DNA of 64,000 bases from Mastacembelus armatus (taxonomy: Eukaryota > Chordata > Actinopteri > Synbranchiformes > Mastacembelidae): contig NC_046641.1 in assembly GCF_900324485.2 (NCBI RefSeq), positions 12,270,299 through 12,334,298 on the forward strand, given 5' to 3'. This document shows, one piece after another, positions 30,193-42,600 of the stretch (the stretch's first letter is position 1; each line of letters begins with the position of its first letter). The notes beneath the pieces were generated by a model. It did no database searches. It saw only the letters and a list, made by a program, of their open reading frames with translations, and was not told the origin of the DNA. The position numbers and the translations under genes were made by a program.

Positions 30193-30918
30193 CAGTGGTG
30201 GAAGATCCTTTACTTAAGTATGTAGTATAGTATAAAGTATAAATAAAGTATAATACCACACTGTAATAATACTTTAAGTAAAACTCTATATCAAAAATGT
30301 ACATAAGTACAAAAGTATTAGCAGACAAATATACTTGAAGTACCCAAAGTAAAAGTACTCAGTGGCACAATTCACCTTCTTCTTCTTTTCCTTTCGGCTG
30401 CTCCCTTCAGGAGTCGCCACAACGAATCATCTCTGAGATTCGCATGTTTGATTAGGCTTAAATTTTACGTCCGATGTCCTTCCTGACACAACCCTCTGCA
30501 TTTACCCGGCCTTGGGACCGGCACATGAAGACACTGGATCGTGTCCCCTTGTGGTTGCATTTCAATTCACAATTCACCTTAATGTATATTATTGGATCAT
30601 ATTTTTTAATGCATATTGTAGTTATCGATTTAATGTTGCATCAGGTAGGTGGATCTAACGTTACTTCACATATATGAGTTTCTTTACACGCTGCTGGGTA
30701 GTTTGTCAATTTAATAACAAGGGCCAATAAAGTTTAATGGTTATGCTGTATTTTATAGTAAATATGTTTTTTAAAAAGTAACTAAACTTAGAAACTAAAT
30801 GTAGTGCAGTAAAAGTACAATATTTTCCTCTGCAAGGTAGTGAGGTCAAAGTTTACTCAAGTATAAATAACCTAACAATTATACTTAAGTACATTACTGT
30901 ACTTAATTTCCATCACAA
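30193..30918. mobile_element. hAT-type non-autonomous DNA transposon (MITE), degraded
   Basis: The left end begins CAGTGGTGGAAGATCC and continues with the TACTTAAGTA-rich sequence of a very common teleost hAT-like MITE. The right end is TACTTAAGTACATT...TTTCCATCAC, the inverted, mutated counterpart. There is no transposase. It is interrupted by a SINE-like insertion (30379-30567 plus one copy of its target duplication). No clear 8-bp host duplication remains, so it looks old. Confidence 0.7.
30379..30567 (-). mobile_element. SINE-like element nested in the MITE, 13-bp target duplication
   Basis: A 189-bp insert bounded by perfect direct repeats CACAATTCACCTT at 30366-30378 and 30568-30580. 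On the minus strand it reads GTGCCGGTCCCAAGGCCGGG, then GTGTCAGGAAGGACATC, then GTTGTGGCGACTCCTGAAGG, and ends in a GAA-rich tail. The last two blocks match the tail of the 5S-headed SINE at 13478-13610, but the head is different. The duplication length indicates LINE-mediated retroposition. Confidence 0.75.
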
Positions 30919-31158
30919 CTAAAGAGGTACAATAACACTAGAGATTAGTAACATTATTTAAATAAAGTCTTGAACATGTTCTAAACTATACTCTGTTTTT
31001 GTACAGGCACATAAAGAGTATAATGCCAATCTTTATTTATACAGGTAAAACTTAGTAGAACATAATATATACATCTACCTATATAGTAGAGTATTTCAAA
31101 ATATGTAGCTTATATTTCACCCAATTAAAACAGTGACAACACATACATTCTAAAATGG

Positions 31159-31164
31159 TTTATT
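31159..31164 (-). terminator. tfip11: tfip11 poly(A) signal
   Basis: TTTATT on the plus strand 135 bp past the tfip11 stop codon. Another at 31032-31037 could serve a longer form. Confidence 0.55.
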
Positions 31165-31298
31165 CAGATTTCTGACCTTTTAAAATTTTACAAAAACAAC
31201 AAAGATCGAATACTGTGAATATACATAAAAGCAAACATATGCTCCACTATGTTTTTACATTTGGCAGACCAAGGACTCTGTGACCAGCCCATCCCCCT

Positions 31299-34200
31299 TC
31301 ACTTGGCCATGTCTATTAGACTCTGCAGAGACGTGGGCACCCATGTTTTCTCCCCTTGCACAAACACAACCCCTCTGTCTATGTAGATGACAATACGCCC
31401 AAACGTGTACAGCTGTTTTCCCTCATGCCGTTTGGCTACTATGGGCATAAAAACAATGTTGTTCTCCTCTGCCTTGGTCTGGATAAGATCTTTGAAGTTA
31501 GTTGGCACACCAGCACTTATGCCCCTATGAGCAACATTCTCAGCATCCCTGCGCTCCTGCATTGCTTCATACTGGAAGTCCTTTCGTCTCTCTGTCTGAG
31601 TGAGATACGCAATGTTCTCTCGTGCACCTGGTTGCATATATCCACCTGTGAATACAAAAAAGACTGTGTTGTAGTATGTTTTGATACAGCAGAGAAAAAA
31701 AGTGTTTTGTGGATTTATCATATTTGTTTAATAAATGAAATTAGTTCCTGTAATTTTCACTGCTCGCAATACTAACCCATGCCTGAAGACACTGCACGGT
31801 TCATGATGTCCAAAGCTTCATTGAACTTCTCTTTTATAAGTGGTTGTGCCAACAACACATCGCTGAACATGCTTTTCCAACCAAGGTACCATTTAGTGAT
31901 TTCCTCATAGTTAGGACTGTTGCTCAACCATGAACACAGGACCTATAATAATCAACAAGAAAATGACAGACAACAAAACTGTAATCACATTAAATATATA
32001 AAATAATAAGTTGTGCTTAACTACATCTTAATCACTGTGTGTAAACAATTTAGTATGTAAGCATATTCACTGACTTGTAACCACTTTGTAAAGAAGTTTT
32101 TGTCCAGCAGAGACACAAGGCTGGAGGGGGACAGCATGCCCTCCCAGTCCATCACCCAGTGAAATGGCTCCATCTGCTGCTGGTGAGGGTTAATAACCAG
32201 CTCTTCCAGACATAAAGCTGTTGAGGAAACCCAAAACCATCATATTAAAATGACAAACTGCTAAGAAAAGGAGGGACAGAGACGGATAAATATGATAAGA
32301 TAATGACAGCCACAGATGAAACCATACCTAGTTTTGGTATAATGTTTTTCACCATGAAAGCCTCCCATGCTCCTGGTGTAAAAACATCTTTCCATGGCTG
32401 TAGGATGAGGCGGGCAGAGGCATCACTGGGATGCCACCGTTGCAATGCGTTGGATAGTTTGCTCCTGATTGGGGGGTACAGAGGTTCTAGACGTGTTTGG
32501 AGCAAAGGCAGCCATGGATGGATCCAGGAGTGGATGGGCACTGTGTCGGTTAAAGGATTCCAGTTATCCACCTACCACACAGGAAAGAAAAAAAATAAGA
32601 ACAGCTCACAGCACATGAAAGCAATTATCCACAAGTAAATGACATGAAATTATTAAAATCATGGGAGTTTCTCAAAATCTAAATGGCGAAGTAGACACTT
32701 TGTGTTTGTCATGCCTCTCTTTGTAGCCGTGGTAAGATCAACTGCTCCAACAGGTAATCCAGGATCCACACAGGGAGAAGAGGAGCCCAGACTTCCACGC
32801 AGTCCACCATTGGCCCAACAATACGAGGCTGCCAGCCTGACACGCAGGATCGCATTACTGGGATCCACGCTTCCCACAGCAGTCTGAAACAAGAAGGAAA
32901 GAACACACATCACAAACACATGCAGCCAAAAACAGGTTAGAACATATTATCAGTAGAATATTAACATGCAAATACATAAGCTGAAAGTGGTTTGTATGTT
33001 TACCTGTGGTAAGGGTCCATATTTGAATCTGGGGCACCGGAGTGTAGATCCCTGGATTCAAGTATTGCTCTCCACTGACCAATGTCCTCCAGGCAATAAG
33101 AGCTGTCCTGAAAAAGTGGAAGAGATACACTGCATAATTGACAGCTTCTGTATTATTGATAAAAGCAAACAATGAGGGTATCAAATTAACTCAAAAGAAA
33201 ATAACTGTAAAGCATACTTTAAGTGGGTCCCACAAACGAAGTTTCTCTTTCAGTAATGGATGAATAACAGCTACAGCCAGGTCTGCCAATCCCATTGTCT
33301 TGTATTCTTCATAATAGTCTGTTTGTAATGTCTCAAAGATCCGGGCACACTCCTAATGAAAGAGCACGGAAAGCACTTAGCTACATTACCTACAGGGACT
33401 TTAAAAACAAGACTACAAAGAGACTCGTCATTGTAGTTGTTAGTCTGTGATTTAACCCTATACGCACCTGCAGGGTGGGTCCCTCGCCCGGTGCTGTCTC
33501 CCCAGAAGGAAAACGCTCCACTAATGCCAGTACAGCTTCCATTCTTTGTATGGCTTCTTGCTCTGCATCCAGTCTGCTCTGCAGTGCTTGGGATTCATGG
33601 GTCAGAGACACAACTACATCTTTTTCATACTGTAGACGTCTGGCAGACTACAGAAGGGGGTAAGAGAAAAGTAATGTGTTGATATGTCATAGATACATTT
33701 TGAAACCATGACAACATGAAAACAAGCCTTAGGCTGATACACTATATACCTGTAGTATGTCTTGTTCTGTAAGGTCTATCAGTAGCTGCAGGTTATGTTC
33801 AAGCTCAGGGAGAGCAAAGCCAGATCCCTTCTGATCCCGAGTGGCCATGCTTGGTGGACCCTCATCTGGAACACTGTGCTTGTTGGACATCTGACTGTAA
33901 CTGTAATAAACCTTTTGCTCTCTCCCAGTCATATCAATTACCTAGACACAGGAAGAGATATGTGATAACTGAGATTCTCAAACAAAAATGGCAGCTGACC
34001 ATGGTCTTACATTCTTAAAAAAATTTCATCTACAGATATTTACATTGTGTGGATTTAAGTTACGTACTTCTTGAGTTTATTACAACCTATTGTATTTTCC
34101 AGACTATAAGTTGTACTTTTTTCCCCTGCGACTGTGTATATTTACAGTGATTTGGCTGAGTAGGCACTAGTGTTAGACTAAGTCTTTACTCTTGAAGATA

Positions 34201-35696
34201 ATACTGTACCACCTAAAAAGTAAAAATGTTTATGTTCACACTAAACTCCTACTGTAACATGTGAAAATGCCACCCAAAAGAAAGAGCTACACCACAGCTT
34301 TCACACTGTGGGTAAAAAAGTCTGCAGTTGAAACAAAGTTTGGAGTTAGTGTCAGCATTTCAGGCAACCCAAGAGCGGAGGAGGACAATACAGTAATCCC
34401 AGGATTGTCCAAGTCTCTTCTAACTTACCTTGACTTGTGCAAGCTCTCCAGCAGATGCTGCTGTGCCCCGCCCTGCCAATTTGCCTTTAGCCTTCAGCTC
34501 ATCAACAGTCCTGTAGGAGTACTTGGGTTTCTTTTTTCCTGCCAGTCCTGCAGGATCCTTGCGCCACTGACCTAGCTCCTTCTGAAACTCCTTCAGTTAG
34601 ATATTCATAAAGTTAAAATACAATATCACATCTTCTATGCCATACACAGATTGGGTCTAAATGAAAACAAAGGCAAAGACAATTATTGTCAATACCTTTT
34701 CCTCCTCTTCATCGGAGTCAACCACAGGAAAATCCTGAAGACTCTGCTGAGTTCTCTCATTGCCATATGCACCCACTGCTCCCTTCCCTTTGCGAACCTT
34801 CGCCTCAATAGGGTTTACAATGCCTGCAGAAATAAGAGAGTGATATGTCAAAATATATTAACTCTACCGTGTTGCTCATATAAGACACGCAGGATTAGTG
34901 AATATCTCAAAATCATAGCCTCCTCAGGCTTACCCACCTTGAGCATTCTTGCCCAGGCCTTTACCAGGCTGGTAGCCCATTTTCTGCAGAAGTTTCTGTC
35001 CAATTCCCTTGGTGTGCTTTTCCCAGCTACCAATGCCTTGCCCAGTCTGTATGCCGCCTGCAAACCTCTGTGACTGGTTTCCACGGAAATTGCCCTACCA
35101 AAAACAATACATTGTTGATAAATCATATAAATGCAACTAGTGAAAAAAATGAGAAAAAGAAAAATCAACAAAACTCAAAAGTTACCATCTGGAGTTTTTT
35201 GGGAGCAGAGCTACGAGGAGGGGGAGGTGCTGAAGGACCATCATCATCAGAATCATCAGACCCTCTGTCCTGCTGTTGCTGCTTCTCCTCAGCTGCAGTC
35301 TTACGTAGACCAGCACTCACAAAGTTCACTGGAGCAGTGTAGTCTCTAGATCTAGAACAAAAAAAACAAAACAAAAACAGCTAACAATTGACTTTTGCTA
35401 ATAACAGTTTTAAAAATCTTTGGACCACTATTCCTGGAATGACTAAGATAGAGGTTTAGAGAGGCAAACAAAACTAAACCCATGCCTTACCTCTTTCCAC
35501 CAAAACTAGGCCTCTCATCCTCATCTGAGTCCCTGTCAGCCCAGATACCATAGGTGGCCTGTTCCTTGGTCTGCCTGTGTCTGCGGCGGTCTGGGTTGAA
35601 CTCATTGGCCAGGTCCCAATCGGTCACCTCAAAGCTCTCAACCTCCACACCTTCATCCTCCTCTTCTCTCCGCCCATACAAGTGGGACATGGACAT
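31299..35696 (-). CDS. tfip11: tuftelin-interacting protein 11 (G-patch spliceosome disassembly factor), 14 coding exons, 832 aa
   Basis: Human orthologue is 837 aa and works with DHX15 in spliceosome disassembly. Coding exons 5' to 3': 35491-35696, 35186-35351, 34938-35094, 34696-34823, 34429-34590, 33750-33941, 33468-33647, 33218-33352, 33004-33107, 32715-32883, 32328-32571, 32075-32217, 31777-31942, 31299-31645. Sum 2499 nt. The N-terminus [20 protein letters not shown] leads into [19 protein letters not shown] (TIP N-terminal region). The G-patch [20 protein letters not shown] is at about residues 148-195. The GCFC-like region follows, with [20 protein letters not shown]; the C-terminus is [16 protein letters not shown]. 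Exon 10 ends at a GC donor (intron 10 begins GCATGA). The start codon is the first ATG of the exon beginning at 35698; an upstream non-coding exon ends near 36380. Confidence 0.97.
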
Positions 35697-36377
35697 CTCT
35701 GGATAGCACAACAAAGCAAACACCAAGCCAACTGTGTAAAAACTGATAGAAGACAAGACAGACAAAAACCTGGGAACAATTCTAATGAGTGAGTTGAGAT
35801 TTTATTTAATTTTTATTTATTTCATGTAACTGTTGTTACATCCTGTATGTTTTATTTATTTTCAGTACTAATGATTTTATGTACGTCACAACTTATTATT
35901 TCATGGGAATGAGAACGTTTAATGCATGGACACAACTTTATACCACATAGGTAGGAGATAGTAGCCTATGCTGCCTGGCCACAAGACAGTCCACTTAGTC
36001 CAAAAAAGGCAAGACAAGCTATGGAACTGATTTTTTCTGTTATATCTCAGAATTACTTACAAGCACATACTTAACTCTGTCAATTATGATCTCAAGTTAT
36101 CACGTCATGGCCACAACCTAGTGGCTTTAATGTTACATAGAGTATATTTTTCACCAGAGGAGCTTCGCATTAATATTAGTATTATAATAAAAAGTATTTT
36201 AAGTCTTCGCTAAGGAAAACATATTTAATCAGCTAACAGTAACTACGTTGACAGATAACGTGCACCGGTAGAGAACAGCTAGCTAGCTAACATTTATTTT
36301 CAAAAGCTAGCATGATGTAAACAGCACGTCCTAGAGAAAAAAAAACATCCTTGGAAACAAACTGCTTCCTCTTACTC

Positions 36378-36520
36378 ACCTGAAATATCAGCTATTCCAC
36401 TAGCCGGAGATTAGTTACACATTATTTTGTTTACTCTGTGAGTGTAATAAAGGTTTATCCAGCTAACGTAATATAATCCCCAACGTTCATACGCAACAAC
36501 ACAATTACTTCCGGGGTCTT
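36378..36520 (-). other. tfip11: tfip11 5' untranslated exon and promoter region
   Basis: On the minus strand a strong donor (TTTCAG/GTGAGTAAG) lies near 36373-36382 and would join the acceptor at 35699-35701. Exon start is not defined. Between this donor and exon 1 lies a 0.7 kb AT-rich intron with no other feature. Confidence 0.5.
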
Positions 36521-36565
36521 CTTCTTCTTCTGAGGTTCTCGGAAACCAAGAATTTACTTCCGGGG
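36507..36565. promoter_or_regulatory. paired ETS-type sites between tfip11 and srrd
   Basis: ACTTCCGGGG occurs at 36507-36516 and again at 36556-36565, each inside a TTACTTCCGGGGT direct repeat 49 bp apart. These match the ETS/GABP consensus typical of bidirectional housekeeping promoters. The factor is inferred. Confidence 0.6.
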
Positions 36566-37070
36566 TTTCCCGGTGTTCCGCCAAATGTTGTACATGTATC
36601 TAAGCATAAATGTGTTTTAATGCGACTCAAAATGTGTAACGGTTTTCTGGTTTTGTGCCGGGGTGCCAGTTACAATCACGCTCTCACAGTTGTAACCAGA
36701 CAACCCCCAAGGAGCAATAACATCTGTGTCCAAATATTCAGTACATCATTTGACCAACAAACAATAAGTCAAGACGCAGAAATAATTTCCATTCACCAGT
36801 GTATTTTATATCGTACAACAGATTTTCCCAGTCCAGTCACAGTCTTTATTTATTGAAGCTTAAAGCGCAATCAAGATATTCTTAAAACCTATTTCATTTC
36901 CAGTGACAGCAGAAAGCTCTCCGAGTGATACCTCTTGTCTTTGACTCAGCATTGCGCGTGTGTCTTCGGAGCTTCCTCCCATCGCGCGGTTGTCGTGTGT
37001 CCACGCGTATATCCGGATAAACAGCTGGTTTGGATCAGTTGTGTATATGGGCACTAATGAGTTAGCGTAG
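36566..37070. other. srrd: srrd upstream region / 5' UTR
   Basis: Sequence between the ETS sites and the srrd start. The 3' part (36930-37070) is CpG-bearing. No other gene seen. Confidence 0.4.
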
Positions 37071-38661
37071 ATGTCGGGCACCCAAGAGGAGTGGCAGGTG
37101 GCCGGGAGACGAAAGGGTGCAGCACGCAGATCCAAGGCACTTCAGGTGTCTGTAACTTCGACATCCTGCCAGGACCAGGTGGATATCGGAAAGACTGTCA
37201 AACGGATCAGAGACGCGGTGTAAGATATATAATCCCAGCAGAGTAGTAACCCTTTAAATACTATAAATACTGATATTCACCTGAACACACGTTTTGTCTC
37301 AGGCTTGTGAATAAACTAAGGGCCAGTCCTGTGATTCTCCCTCTGCAGGTCTGAACTAAGATGTGAGGAGTTTTGGCAACAGTGGAAAGGTGAGTTTGTG
37401 AGCTATTGCAGATCTTGTTGGTTGGCTGAGTAATCTTGTAGTTTGCAGCCTGATGAACCTTTCAGGGTTTTTCTACAGAACAGCTGCTGGTTGCAGGCTC
37501 AGCGCTCTTCTGGAAACCTTCGGAGAGTATGGTCACTGAGCAGCAGGACAAGGGCAAAGACAGCAGCCAATGCCAACAGCTGGAGTGTGTGTGCTATGGC
37601 CTGGGGTCCTTCTCATCCTGTGTTTCAGCTCGCTACCAGCTTGCCATGTTGCTGCTGCTGCTGGATGCAAGACGGGTCAGAGATGGGTTAACTCAGTGCA
37701 GAGAGATGACAGGCACCCAGATATGGCCTTGTTCCTCCTAAATTCTGTCTCACTGCTTATCTCCCTTCAGATTCCACTGAAGGACTGTTCTTTATATGAC
37801 CCTGCTTTCTCCTCTGGAGAGAGGGATGTTTTGAAAGAGCTGGGTCTAACTGTACTCACAGAAAATGAGGTAAGTTGATCAGTTTTATTGGGAAATGTAT
37901 AGTGCAACTGTACATCCGTACCAGATGTTCTCAGAGATATGATTATGTAGACTATTGCATTTTTATAAACTGCTCTTTGGTGGCAGATTTTTAAGTCTCA
38001 TGTCTTTTCTTTTAGCATATACTTACAAATAATGTATTCAAATTCAACAATTATTGATCACTGGCATAACCCAACATGACTTATATTGAGCAACTTTCAG
38101 GTTTCTGCAAATTGAGTTTACTGGCTCCCTGGAAGATAGAAAATCAAGGCAAAAACAGCAGCATTGTGTCTCTGCGTTGTGCAGGAGGGGAAGCGCCGGA
38201 CAGCCAAGCCTACACTCTTTTACCTGATGCATTGTGGGAAGGCCCTGTACAACAACCTCCTGTGGAAGAACTGGAGTACACAGTGTCTTCCTCTGATGAT
38301 AATCATTGGGAACAGCTTCAGTGGCATGCAGGACAGGTTTGGAAACTTTCATGGTGGAGGATGATGTTTAAGAAATTGGACTAGAGGTGAGGTGATGATT
38401 TCTGTCTGTTATACTCACAGGACGATCGAGAGAGAATTTAAGCGGGACTACAGCTATATTAGTCAGGCTGTGTCTGTGTGTGAGGAGAGAAGTCTGCCTT
38501 GTCCATCCCGTCTGATTGATGTCTTCAGTGACACAGCAGTCATCACCTTCCCTACCAGCAGCCTTAACAGACTCCCTCAGTCCACGTGGGCGGAGCCACC
38601 TGAACCACAGTACCAGCACTGTCCTGACTTGGAAATTACACTGAAGGAAACACCGAGCTGA
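37071..38661 (+). CDS. srrd: SRR1 domain-containing protein, 6 exons, 292 aa
   Basis: Exons 37071-37219, 37349-37389, 37479-37675, 37771-37869, 38185-38336 and 38421-38661; sum 879 nt. The SRR1 domain (about residues 95-240) is recognised by [59 protein letters not shown] and MIIIGNSF, matching human SRRD segment by segment. The N-terminus is shorter than human (339 aa). An in-frame TAG sits directly before the ATG, fixing the start. Plant SRR1 acts in circadian regulation and the vertebrate protein has been linked to haem metabolism; biochemical function is poorly defined. Exon 2 is only 41 nt. It is adjacent to tfip11, as in mammals, but here head to head. Confidence 0.93.
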
Positions 38662-38711
38662 GACAGGAATACTTGACATTTTTACTGTCATTGATATAAT
38701 CTTTTTTTTTA

Positions 38712-38717
38712 AATAAA
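38712..38717 (+). terminator. srrd: srrd poly(A) signal
   Basis: AATAAA 51 bp past the srrd stop codon. Confidence 0.65.
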
Positions 38718-38743
38718 TGAACCATGTTTTAAATAGAGTTTTT

Positions 38744-38857
38744 CATCCACCCATTATCTATACACACTTATTCCAAATTAGAGTCATAGGGATCTGCTGG
38801 AGCCTATCCCAGCTCTCTTTGGGTGAAAGGCAGGGGTACACCCTGGACAGGTCGGGT
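38744..38857 (-). mobile_element. RTE/Rex3-like LINE 3' tail fragment, copy C
   Basis: Begins CATCCACCCATTATCTATAC and contains GCCTATCCCAGCTCTCTTTG and TACACCCTGGACAGGTC. Same family and orientation as copy B at 13258-13460, truncated earlier. Just downstream of srrd. Confidence 0.7.
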
Positions 38858-39390
38858 TTCATCATGCATAACTAAGTTACTGTCATGGTAAGTTCCAGTG
38901 CTTCATGGAGGAGTAAAAAGTAATGTTGGCTATTGAGTTCAAGCTGGCTTTCAAGCAGCAATAAATAATTACTTTGAAAACCATTAAGAAATTTGTAGTC
39001 CAAGTACACATGATGATACTGGTGTAGTCCCTTTTACAGTTTGATTATATTTCAGACATTGGGTGTTTGTTTGCATCCTTCAGATTCAAATCAACATCTT
39101 ACAGACAGTAAAATGTTATAAAATCTTTTCATTCCAGATACATGAAATCTCCCATTTTTATTTTGTATTCAATCTTGTTTTTCTTATCAGCTTCTTACCT
39201 TGGCAGAGAAGTGTCGTCATATTTTCCTTTCGAAAGTGGTTTAGTTGCTTAGTTTGTAGTCATGATTGCTGATCGATAGATTTATACCCTCAAACTATAT
39301 AATCATGATTACATGAAAATTTATGGTGTCCAGCTGTGTATATGAAAAAGAAGATTCCTGTTAAAAAGACATATTTAATACACCAGAGTA
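38858..39390. other. srrd / CLU-family gene intergenic interval
   Basis: AT-rich tail-to-tail interval. Nothing recognisable. Confidence 0.4.
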
Positions 39391-39395
39391 AAAAG

Positions 39396-39401
39396 TTTAT
39401 T
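39396..39401 (-). terminator. CLU-family gene poly(A) signal
   Basis: TTTATT on the plus strand, 223 bp past the stop codon. An alternative lies at 39504-39509. Confidence 0.5.
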
Positions 39402-39623
39402 GTTGGAAAAAACAACAAAAAAAAAAAACAACAGTGCAGCCCTCTCCCGGCAGCAGTAGTAACATCAACACAAAGTAATACTCATCCTCTTTCTCATTCC
39501 ACTTTTATTTTCTGCTTTGACTTCACTGGATCAAATTAGACTTAGGTTCCTGGGAAAGTTTTAGCTTACAGCAGTGACTTTGGAAAACCTGAACATAACA
39601 CTGTTTTTTCATTTGGTATGTGT

Positions 39624-42600
39624 TCACTCTTCAACTATACCGTTAGCAGTGACATTATCTGCTACTCCATTAACTGCTGTGTCTTTGCCTCGTGTTCCAT
39701 TAGCTACAATCCCCTTTGAAACCACAACATCTGCCCACGTCCCTTTACTCTTAAGGACCGACGTGTTAGCGGTGAAGTCCCGTGCCCCATTTATTTCACC
39801 ATTTTCCTTATCTGACTTCATCTCTTCACATGTTGCTTCAGATTTCATCTCCCTATTGACTGTGCTGCTCTTTACTCCATTTTGTACATTAGTTTTGGTT
39901 TCCTCTCCTGCAGCCCTGACCTCTGACTCCAAATTCACTGTCTTCACCACAGCATCTGGACCTGCTGTGTCACTGTCTGCTCTATCTCCATCTGCTTTGT
40001 CCTCGTGTTGGTTTTGTTCAGCTGGCCCCGGCACATGACTCTCAACTGAAGCTGTGAAGGCACTCTCCACTGACACGTCTTTCTCCGGCTGCTCCTGTTG
40101 GCTCTTGTTGCTATTCTCCACTGAACTTCCCCCATCCTCCACTTCCTTCCCGCATCCTGTTTCTTGAGCTGAGTTCCCAGTCTCTGATGTGATGGGCTCG
40201 GTGGTTAGTTTGATTCCCAGTTCTTTTAGCGCTGCTGCCTTTCGTTCCAAGTGTCTCTTCTTGTACTCTTGAAATCTGTCACTATCAAAATACGACACAT
40301 CCATTCATGGTTAATGCAAAAGCAGTTGAGGTAAATTGTACTTGGAAGGTAGATTTTGTATCACTAAGGGCATAAAAGATCAGATTTTTATTAACTTTTT
40401 GCTGTCCCAAGACCTAATATGTTTTTAAAAAGTACCACTGTTACTTCCAAAAGTACTAGAGTAGAGTTTAATTTTCAGCACCAGCATTCTTCATTTGAAC
40501 AAATTTAAGGAATCTTTAATAATATTTATTAATTTGCATTGTTAGAAATAATTACTGGTTAATATATCCAGTATTGGATTTTTAATGATTTAATATTCGT
40601 ACTGGCTACATTTTAGCATCAACATATTGCTTCAAAACGTTTTAATAATATTTACCTCTGTGTGAGGTTCCTGATTCCTGTCACCAGAACGATCTGCTCT
40701 AAAATGGTGTCAGTTGTTGGAGTCAGACACTACAGACAGAGGGGACAGTTAGGTTAACACACACATTTCCCTTTTTTCCTCTTCTTAAGATTCAACAAGG
40801 ATTCAGAAGTCTCAGAGAAAACCAGAGCTGATGAACATACTTCCACTGTCTGTTCCACGTTATCTGCTCCTGCCTGTCTGATAACGCGCTCCACCTGCAC
40901 TGCTTGTTTGGTAATGGTGCTCAAAAACTCTTTGCTGCAGCGCGTCTGTGGATGATCCTCTCCGAACTGGGGGAGAGAGAGAAAAAAATCATAAGAGGAC
41001 ATTAACACAGGGTTAATCTATTATTTTCTCTCTCAGTATCTCAACCAAAGATATACTGACCAAGGAGGTAAAAGCGGTGAGGGCCTCTTTCTCATGGGTC
41101 ATAGCACCTCGGTAATCACCCTTACTGCACATCCATTGGGCCAACAGGTGCTGACTACACAGACAATGAACCGGGGGCAGAAACAATGATGAAGTTTGCG
41201 GGGGGGGGGGGCAGACAAACGGTAGAAATCTGCAGTTGTAGTTTTCTACAAAATGTCAGAGCAAGTTAAAAATGGTAAATTACCTGAGGGCACTAGGAAG
41301 GGCTGTGGAGCCAAAGAAGGAGATGTTGAGTCTGAGGGCATTTTTTAAGAACTGCCCTCCCTGATCTCCTGTCAGCACCAACCCGAGACAGCTCTTTGGG
41401 GAAACAATGGTAGTAGTAAAACAGGTGAACAGTAATTACGGAAGACATGATTATTAAAACGCTGCAACCTACATCCAGTGTTGCAGTGTAGGGATGGTCT
41501 TCTCCGTGGACTGTAAGCATTAGCAGTCGAGCTCTGAGGAGACACTTCTGAGCCAGGGCGATCTCCCCTCCAGCATACATATACACACCCAAAAGTACCT
41601 ACATAAAATATAATGATGACAATCACACTGTGTTTACATGGGAAAATACTCCCAATGTGTAGTTATACTCACATATTGGTGGATAGTGTTTGGATGGTCA
41701 AAGCCAAGCACCCTCTCACTGATGACCACCGCTTTCAGTTGGACACTGCGAGCCTTGAGGACAAAGGAAGTCAGTGATGAGACTATATTAAAAGCCAGCT
41801 TCACATGCATGGTATAATTAATTCAGATACATCTACCATTTTCAGTGTTATAGTACACAGATATACACAGTAAAAGGTAGTAATACCACTGTCTGGTATT
41901 GCACAATTAGTGAAAGTCCTGCATTCAAAAAGGCATTTGCATTCTACTAGTAGTTAAGTAAATGTTTAGTTAACTTCCATCATTGAAAGGTCATTGCATT
42001 TTGACCTATAGCACAGAGTTGTGAAGCAGTAGCGCTACCTCAGCTGTCTTCCCCTGCTGGTAGGCCACCCTGGCCAACAGGCTGTAGCAATAACAGGCAT
42101 CAGGGTGCAGGTCATTACACACCCGACTAAACAGGTAGGCTGCTTCTTTCAGGTGCTCATGGGCCTGATCCAGCAGGCCTGCAGTTTAACAGTGCACAAT
42201 AATTTTGCATAAAACATCACTTAAATTTAGCTTTTAAAAAAATACATGCACTGAACATGTAGTTTACAGGTAAATGAATCTACAACATAAAGGTTTTCAT
42301 GAAGTGCCCAGATTTGCTCGACTGACCTTTCTGAATGGAGTTCTGGGCAGCACGACAGGCTTTTGAAGCGTCGACATTTGGCATTTGAATGTGTTTCACA
42401 ACAGGGAAGATGTTGAGGATGTCGTCCGGACTGATGGGAGCTTTACTTTGGTTGTCAAAGTAGTAGTCTCTCAGTCTCAGCTGATGTAGACACAGAATTA
42501 AGTTTTTTCCCTTTCATTATAAAATGTCTTATCAGTTTTTATTTGACAAGAAATTTGAAATTACAGCTCAGTGTAAATTAAAACATTTCAAATATATTTC

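Noticed and set aside
35697-35765. upstream in-frame extension of tfip11 ([13 protein letters not shown]...)
   Set aside because: It reads through a good splice acceptor at 35699-35701; the family N-terminus begins MSxSHLY, so the extension is intron.
39574-40038. 154-codon plus-strand frame over the CLU-gene last exon
   Set aside because: Antisense of the low-complexity coding tail, whose minus-strand frame connects correctly by splice phase to the CLU exons.
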